This document shows, in pieces, positions 45,901 to 54,900 of a DNA stretch of 64,000 bases. The position numbers were made by a program, and so were the translations under genes. The first letter of the stretch is position 1. The number at the start of each line of letters is the position of its first letter. The stretch is from Phaeosaccion multiseriatum. Lineage: Eukaryota; Ochrophyta, other classes. The stretch covers positions 1,116,001-1,180,000 of the forward strand of contig OZ218954.1 of the NCBI GenBank assembly GCA_965112735.1. Direction: 5' to 3'. Under the pieces are notes generated by a model. The model saw only the letters and a list, made by a program, of their open reading frames with translations. It was not told the origin of the DNA and made no database searches.

Positions 45901-48900
45901 TCTTGTCATTGCTGCCATCGTAACATTCGACTTCTGCCAGATTAAGGACACCCTCATCCCCAGTGCTAGCGTCCGCCGGAGGCACTTCAATGACGACTTG
46001 CCTGTCAGAGCCAGGGCACAGAAGCAGCGAGGGGGGGGGGGCATCGACAGGCAAAACGGGGGTTTCGCAACGTGCATTTAGTGATGGCGTCATCTGCTTC
46101 GAGTAGGCAGCAGCAGGAGTGGTTCAATGAAATGACGAGAAAGGGAAGGTCCATAGCGAGCTCTGGCTGTTCACTCAGTTTCACAGAGGGGGTACTTACT
46201 TGCCAACCTCTACGATAGGCACAGGAGAGCAGCCAGGAGGGTGCACAGTGGTCCAAAGGGCCGTCAGTGCCCATGCGCCGAACCGTGGAAGCACACATGC
46301 GGGCGAACAGGGCAGGCAGCAGTGAGCAGCCCAAGAACGGGGGGGGGGAGGCGTGAGCAGCACGCCAGAGTAATTTTGCTTGTATGGCTTCGACATTTAC
46401 GGCGGGGAAATGATCGAAGAGCAGCTCAACCATGGCAGCTAAGTATTGATCGCCCTCTACTCGCCCCCCCCACCCCGCGGGAGCATGACGCAGCCACGTG
46501 TACTTACCGAAAGTGTATGAGTCCTCTGCGGGTGAGGGGAAAGTGCTGGCGTAGAGCTCAGTAGTGCCGTCCGCGTCGAGGATCTTGAAGCTGGCGTTGT
46601 TGATGCGCGCCTTGCACGTACTGCAATCGCGACGGTTGGTGACGTCGCAGTACGTGACGACCTGGTCAGGTCCGCCAGAAAGGCTCAGAGTGAGGCGGCC
46701 GGGATCTTGTGCGTTCCCGTCGGAGTGACAGAAGGTTGTGTCGTCGTCGTCGGTGCATCGAGTGGCAAGAAACCTGGAGGGTCTGTAGAGGGAGCTCAAG
46801 GTGATGCCGTCTAGCGGAATCTTCGTGCTGCCGCCATCATAACATGCAACTTCAGCCAGATTGAGGATACCATCAGGCCCAGGGTTAGTGTCCGCCTTGA
46901 GCACTTCAATCACGACCTGCCTGTCAGAGTTAGGGCACATGAGTAACGAGGGCAGGGCGGGGGGAGGGAGGGCACCGACACGTAAGACGGAGACCTCGCA
47001 TGCACTGGAGGTGATGGGCTGTCTGCACTTCGACATTTAGGCAGCAGGAGGGGTGGCTCAGTAAGGTGAGGAGAAAAGGAAGGGTCCAATGATTTTCTCT
47101 CTTCTCAGAGGGGCACTTACTTGCCGGGATCTTGGCACAGGCGAGCAAGCAGAAGAAGAGTGCACAATGGTCCCAAGGGCAGTCATCCACGGAGCCGTCC
47201 GAGCGAACGCACATACGTTCGAAGAGGGAAGGCAGTGTGAACAGCCCGTGGGAGGAGAGAATCAACACCATCACAGAGGTCCAGACATGAGAACAGGCAA
47301 AGAGCAGATGGGAGTGAAACAAGGAGTAGTAGGCGTCAGTGTCAGGCGGTGCCCGCGATAGATCAAAGCATACAGCCCTGTCGAAGCCGGAGGAGGAGGA
47401 TAAGGGGGGTGGTACTTTGACCCATCGCATACGAAGGGAGAGGGAAGAAAGGGGGCAAAGGAGGAGGAGGGCATGGCATAGGCTACTTGACAACCAGCAC
47501 ATACGTTCCGCGACTACGGACAGCGCGTAAGTGAGGAGGAGGAGGAGGAGGAGGAGGAGGAGGAGGAGGAGGAGGAGGAGGAGGAGGAGGAGGAGGAGGA
47601 GGAGGAGGAGGAGGAGGAGGAGGAGCGGGGATGAAGAAAGCGTCTCCCCCTCAAGCCGCACGCGGCCATTGTGTGTTACCACCACGTCCAACCAAGTCCT
47701 CTTCAGAACACTGAGATTTCATCACGCACCTTTGCTTCGCTCGCAGACGAAGCCAACCGCTTCAGGGAAGTCGCTGCAGGGAACATCGCTCCAGCCGGGC
47801 AGAAGGCCGCCTCCGAAGTAATACGAGCCGCAGAGCTGCGTGTCGCCAGAACTGTTCGGCTGGTCGGTCTTCCAGCCCCATCCATCCATGTCCGCCATAA
47901 CGTCCGCCGTCGCCGTGCCCTCTGCCCACGTGAATGCTGTTTTGCCATTGGCAGGGCCTGGTTCCCGCTCGAAGCTAACCCAGACATGGGCGTTGTTGAT
48001 ATCTGGGATGAGTCCCTTGACGTAGTCGTCTTCGGTCTGGTCGTTGACGGACACGAGGGCGGCCCCATTCAGCTCACACCGGGCAGTCGCTTGGTCGCGA
48101 GTGACGCCAGGCTGAGGGACGTAGAAGTACTCCGAGGCCGAAGAGGTGTAGGTATTGCTCTGGGTGAAGTCCACTGCTCAATGACAGCCACCCATGGTGT
48201 GTCACAACCATTCGAGGAGTAGGGGCCGCAAGTGAAGCAGGCCGCACGGCAGCAGGAGGAAGACGCTGTGCTAAGTTCAGATAACGTCTTATTATCCTGA
48301 ACCTCTAGTATTGCGTGAACCTCTAGTATTGCGCAATACTAGAGGTTCAGGATAATAAGACGTTATCTGAACTTAGCACAAAAATATTTCCGAGGTCGGG
48401 GGTACAGATCCCTTGTGTGACCAGAAAGTTAATCGTCCCGAGGGGAGGATAACTCGTTAGTCGTCCCGAGGGGAGGATAACGGATATGACCCCGCAACCC
48501 GGGGAAATATTTTTGTGTTAAGTTCAGATAACGTCTTATTATCCTGAACCTCTAGTATTGCGCAATACTAGAGGTTCAGGATAATAAGACGTTATCTGAA
48601 CTTAGCATAACGCGAGCCAAAGGAGGAAGACACGAGTAGCAGCGGAAGGGTGTGTTGGGGGGCGGGTGAAATCAAATCAGTGCCTGAGGGCCCGAAATAC
48701 GATGCAGACAAGGAGGCCCGACAAGAAAGGGTGTTGTGGAATTTGCACTTTGCGATCGTCGGGTGAGGCCTTTGCCCGACGATGAAGAGTAGAGAGAGAG
48801 AGAGAGGGCGGCGGATGTAATGGGAAAGTCGATGGTAGGGAAGGATGAGGACGACGATGGGGGGGAGACGGGGAAGAAGGGGGGAAGACTTGCTCGATGA

Positions 48901-51900
48901 GGAGACCGGGAGGGAGAGGAGGTGGCGGGGGTGAAGGGGAAATCGGTGTAGAATAAGGTGGTGGTGGTGGTGGTGGTGGAGGAGGAGGAGCAGCAGCAGG
49001 AGGAGGAGGAGGAGGAGGAGAAGGAGGAGGAGGAGGAGGAGGAGCAGGAGGAGGAGGAGCAGGAGGAGGAGGAGGAGGAGGAGGAGGAGGAGGAGGAGGA
49101 GGAGGAGGAGGAGGAGGAGGAGGAGGAGGAGGAGGAGGAGGAGGAGGAGGAGCAGGAGGAGGAGGAGCGGGGATGAAGAAAGCGTCTCCCCCTCAAGCCG
49201 CACGCGGCCATTATGTGTTACCACCACGTCCAACCAAGTCCTCTTCAGAACACTGAGATTTCCTCACGCACCTTTGCTTCGCTCGCAGACGAAGCCAACC
49301 GCTTCAGGGAAGTCGCTGCAGGGAACATCGCTCCAGCCGGGCAGAAGGCCGCCCCCGAAGTAATACGAGCCGCAGAGCTGCGTGTCGCCAGAACTGTTCG
49401 GCTGGTCGGTCTTCCAGCCCCATCCATCCATGTCCGCCATAACGTCCGCCGTTGTCGTTCCGTCTGCCCACTTGAACGCTGTTGTGCTGCGGGTGGCGCC
49501 TGCTTCCCGCTCGAAGCTAACCCAGACATGGGCGTTGTTGATATCTGGGATGAGAGCCTTGACGAGTTCGTCTTCGGTCTTGTCGTTGACGGACACGAGG
49601 GCGGCCCCACTGGCCGCACATATAGACATCGCTTGGTCGCGAGTGACGCCCGGCTGAGGGATGAAAATGTGCTCTGAAATGCCATTGCCGGATGCGAAGG
49701 AGGCTTCTCATGCAGGCAACAGGAGGGAGAGTGCGGTCAAGGAAAGATGTAGCACAACCACGGAGAAGCAGGGGCAGTGAGGAGGCCGTACAGGGAAAGG
49801 AGGGCGGTGAGCAGCAGTGCGAGGGCGCGATAGTGGGCGGGTGGATACAACTTCAATAGAGCTAGCCTGCTTGAGGGCGACAGCAGGCCAGGCCAGGCCA
49901 GGTGAGGCAAGGAAGAAGGGGTGCTGATTAGCTGGCAGTCAGGTGAGATGAGATGAGGCTCTTGCCCGAGGAGGAAAAGCACGGGATGGGGGTTGCTTAT
50001 CGAGGCAGGCAGGGCGAGAGGCAGGAAGAGTCGATGACGGAGAGAAGAATGAGGAGGACGATGGCGTGGAGGAAGTCAGGTAGAACAGGGCGATGGGAGA
50101 TGTCAGAGAAGGGGGGGGGGGGGGACTTCAGGGCTAAGGATGCACGGCTCTTGAGCAAGCTCAGGCACGTGAAGCACAACGAAAACGACGGACACATCAA
50201 CGGCCTGGGTGGGGTCTTCCCCGCATGTGGCTGGAAGAGGCAAGGTGCTAGATAATGAACACAGCTTCCAGAATTCGTGCGCCATCACTCACTCACCACA
50301 TTCACCCGTCGAAGGGATGCATACCATCCCCTGTTGACACTGGCAGTCCTCGCAGGCTGGAGCAGACGAAGCGAGTGAGAGAGAGGATGGAGAGGAAGGG
50401 GGAGGCAAGAAGGTTGGCTGTGGCAAAACAACTTGAGCGATGAAGCGCATCGATGTCCGAGAGTGAGAGTGGGCGGCGGGTAACAACACACGGCACCACC
50501 ATGCCCCACATATGTTGGCCTTACATCAACAAGACACATCAGCCAACACCATTCGGACTGACCTGATGCACCTGTTGTGATAAGTATCGCCATTTGTGAC
50601 TGAGCACTATATCGACGTACAATATCGATGTGGATATCGATATTCATGTATGGCCACGGCCATCACTTCCTTGAACGCATCTCTCAGTAGGTATTATTAA
50701 TACACGAGTTGACACTACTCTAGCTTGTCCCTGTCATCGTAGAGGAGATATCGCAACACGACAGCTGTCGCGACACTTCACAGCTAGCTGGTTCTACGTA
50801 GTCGGCGACGGCACACAGGCGAGTTTTGGTCGGATAACTCAAGTGAGAGAGAAGGAGTCCTTTCGTTAGCCATGCCAGGCGCGGAAGAAGAAGGCGTTGA
50901 AAAGGCGGACGCAGCGGCGCCCGTCAGTGCGAGTTCCGCGATAGAAGGAGACGCACAGCAGCAGATGGCTGAAATGATGGAAAAGATGATAGCGGCAGCG
51001 TTGGCCAAACACATCACACAGCAAGGAGTGCCCACGGCAGCGGCCGCAGCACCAGTCACTATCTCCTCAGTCGGAGGAACAGTGACCCCCAGCGGGGGGG
51101 GGAGTACAGCACAGCAGCTGCTAGAACTCACGTTCAAGCCGAAGAACAATGAGTTTGACAAGAAGTTGGAATCGGAGGGAGTGATGCCTCTCTTGCGATT
51201 TATGCGAGCGGTCACGGATCACATAGGGGGGATGGGGGCAAAGGCATTCTTGGTGGATAGTGATAAGATCCCCAACGCAGACGACGCCTCCCGGGACTCT
51301 AAGTATGCCCTGACGTTCAGTCTGTACCAACAGACGGGCCTCAAGATTTTGGAGGCCATTCCCTCGGACATGAGGGATGCCATAGAAGAACGCACTCGCA
51401 CAGCGCGGTTCCAAGTGGACCTGGTACTATTGATGCAGGCAATCAAGGAGGCAGTGATGGGGAGCACGCAGTCACAGCGACAAGAGTTTCTCACCTCCGA
51501 GATGCACGATCTGAGGCCAGGGGTGGGGGAGACGGGACTTGCCTACCTCAACAAGTTTCTCCAACTCAACGTGTTGATGACGGAGGAGCAGCTTCCTATG
51601 TCCTACTCCATCATCAAGGACAAGTTCCTCAGGCGTATGGGGCAGAGATGGGAGTCGTTCGGCCAAGTGCACGGTCATTCGGTAGAGACAGAGGACGAGT
51701 TTAATCGGTTCAAACAGCAAGTGCAGCGGTTTGACAGTGACCTCCAAGCGCAAGCGAGGGAGGCGGGAGAGGACCTTGAGCGGGGCCTTTTCCACATTTA
51801 CCAGCAAAGGCAGAAGACACAGCAACCAGCAGGGGGGGGTAGACAGACCACCACAGGGGCAGGAGAGAAAGATCGGTCCAACACACGCTGCTACAGGTGT

Positions 51901-54900
51901 GGGAGAAAGGGGCACATGCGGACGACGTGTCCGTCCAAGGAGGAGCTGTGTTTCAACTGCCACAAGCCGGGGCACCAGCGTGCAGACTGCCCAAACAGCA
52001 GGAAGAAGAAAGATGGCGAGCATGTGGAAGGCTCCACCAGCGCCATTTTCAGCATTCCGTGGACGCTACAGGAGAGGGGGAGCGGCCATTCTCTCTACCA
52101 TATGTCCAAGCTGAAGTCGGGGGCGGATGGCACACGGCAGGGGCTCGCAGACAGCGGATCGGCGCTCAATGTGTGGCCCAACTTGGATGGACTGTACGAT
52201 TTCTGCGCTCATCAGAGTTTAGTGCAACTCGCAGACGGCAAGTCGCACGCGCAGATAATGGGCAAAGGGAAGGTGAACATCAGCTACGTCTCCAACGACG
52301 GCAAAAGAGGACTGAAGGGGCTGGAGGTAGTGGTGTCGCCAGACGTACCTTTCTGCATTTTTGCAGAGAAGAACCTCTCAGACCTACTGGGGGGAGCGCA
52401 AGGCCAGCGGGGAAGCCAGTCTATTTCGGCCCCTCAGCAGACGCACCAGAGACGGTGCACACGACGCAGGACCCAGAGCTGGGGCTTGACATGCTACAAT
52501 TCAAGATCGAGGAGGCCACGGAGCAGTGGAGTGATTACATGACTTACCACTGCAAGAAGGGCCACCGCAACGATCAAGAACTACGGCGACAGGCCAAGCT
52601 GGAGGGCGTGACACTGTGCGGGAAGAGGGCGCCGTGCAAGACTTGCGCAGAGGTGAAGATGACGAAGGCAGCTCAGAGTAAGCAGTTCATCGACTACCCC
52701 AAGGCACCGCTGGCACAGGTAACGCTCGACACCATTCCTCTCGAAGGAGAGCACGTGTTGCAGGCGTGCTGCCCGCACACGGGTATGGGCTGGTGCAGGA
52801 AGGTGGGGGGAAAGACGGAGGCGCACTTCCAGAGCGTGTATGACGACCTCAACACCACAGTATTCATTCCAGGGGAGAGGACAGCGGGGTACAAGGTGCA
52901 GTGTCTGTCAGCAGACAACGGATCGGAGCTCATCAAGACGAAGGCAGCGAAGAAGATGCTCTACTCCCAGGGCATTGAGGTCAAGCTGACGGACCCCAAT
53001 TGTCAAGCGCAGAACGGACTGAACGAGGCTCGACACAAGGAGCTGGCGCGAATGTCTATTCTTTTCATTGAGGAGGCGAAGCTGGAGGAGCACTCGAAGC
53101 AGCTGAGGTTCGTAGCGTACAAGTTGGCGCAGCTTCTCTACAACACCAGGTGCAGGAGGGGGCAGCAGCAGTCCCCCTACGAGCTGTATTTCAAGCGCAA
53201 GCCTGACCTACAGCACCTACACATCTTCGGAGAGCAGGCGAAGGTGCGGGTGGGCAACAAGAAGCACAAGCAGTGGCACAACGACAAGACGCACTCGGCA
53301 GTGTACGTGGGACAGAGCCCCAACCACAGATCAGCCTGTCTCCTTTTCTACATCCCTTCACAGAAGCGGTTCATCTCCAGCTCGTCCTACACATTCGTGA
53401 CGAACCGCAGACACGACGGCACGGTGTTCGGGAGTCACGTGGAGAAGGGGAAGCTACCAGAGACAGCGGAGAAGGAGGATGACAGCGAGGACGAGGACCA
53501 GCCCTCGAGCAGCGGGAGCAGCAGCAGGAGCAGCAGCGGGAGCAGCAGCAGGAGCAGCAGCAGGAGCAGCAGCGGGAGCAGCAGCAGGAGCAGCAGCAGG
53601 AGCAGCAGCAGTAGCGCGAGCGGGGGAGGTGGGGGCGGGACCAAGAGTGGAACCGTCACATGGAACACGAGATTAGAGGAGGCACAGCCAGCCCCACAGC
53701 AGCAACAGACATCACGCTGGGAACAGGTTCTCACCCGAGAGTTCGTGGAGAAGTTACAACTCGAAGGAGAAGGCCTGGAGCGACGTCAGCACGCCGAGCG
53801 GCAACAGAGGGAGCAGACGGCAAAGCAGCAACAGAGAGAGCAGCAGAAACAGCAAGTAGAGCAGCAAGAGCAGCAGCAGCAGCAGGCAGAGCAGCAACAG
53901 GCAGAGCAGCAGCAGGAAGAGCCAACGCAGCAGGCTGAGCCGCCAGAGAGAGGCAAACTCTGGACATACGAGGTGGCCAAAGATGGCGACAAGGGAGCCA
54001 AGGAGCACGACTGGGGCCACGATCCCAGCCTGGGCCGCACGCGTAGCGGCAAGCACTGACATGCTGTCTCCTCCATACTAGGCCCACTCTTTCTGATGCC
54101 AGGCCTAAAGGAGAGCGAGGTACCGATACCGCGGTCTCTGGCCCAGGCTCAAGCAGGAGAGTACGCGGAGCAATGGACGGAGGCGTACTGGGCAGAGCTC
54201 AACGCGATCGAGCAACGCCAGGTATGGGAGGAGGTTGATTATCAAGAGGGGATGAATGTGCTGCATACAGTCATGCTATTCAGAGCAAAGGTGACTGGGG
54301 GACTTGTGGATAGGCTCAAGTGTCGATTTGTCGTGATGGGGAACGAGCAGATCGAGGGGGAGGATTACTTTGATACCTTTGCACCAGTGGTGGGGAGCTC
54401 GACGATGAAGATGTTCTTTGCTATCACGTGCCAGAAGAAGTGGGTATTGGAGTTTGCAGATGTGGAGACGGCTTTCCTGCATGCACCTCTGCATGAGGGG
54501 GAGTACGTGTACATTAGAGCACCAGAGGGCATGAGAAAGTTCGGGAAGGTGCTGAGGCTGTTGAAGAGTCTGTACGGTCTTCATCAGTCTCCCAAGAGGT
54601 GGAACGAGACAGTGGTGGCATTTCTACTCGCAATGGGGTGGGTACAGTGCCCAGTGGATCCGTGTCTGTTCGCCAGGTTCGAGGAGGGGGAGCTAATAGG
54701 GCTCATCATTCTATATGTAGACGACCTAGGAGGGTCAGGGGAGGGAAATCTCATTGACTGCACTTTCAAGGAGATTGACGAGCGTTTCAAGTTGAAGCGT
54801 TTGGGGTCGAATGTGGGGAAATTTCTGGGAGTTGAAGTTGACTACGCATTCGAGGCGGGACAGCTCAGGCTTTCGCTAGGAGGGTATCTTAGAGCGATGC

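Larger units (their letters stand above)
38250..46001 (-). repeat. Block A of the internal tandem duplication (about 7.8 kb)
   Basis: Exons and introns from the F5/8C-like exon 46001-45595 to the TSP3 exon at about 38315-38253 recur in the same order in block B (37532 to 23626, after discounting the gypsy and palindromic elements). Introns are similar over long stretches, for example 38600-38850 and 24120-24370, so the duplication is not ancient. Confidence 0.85.
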
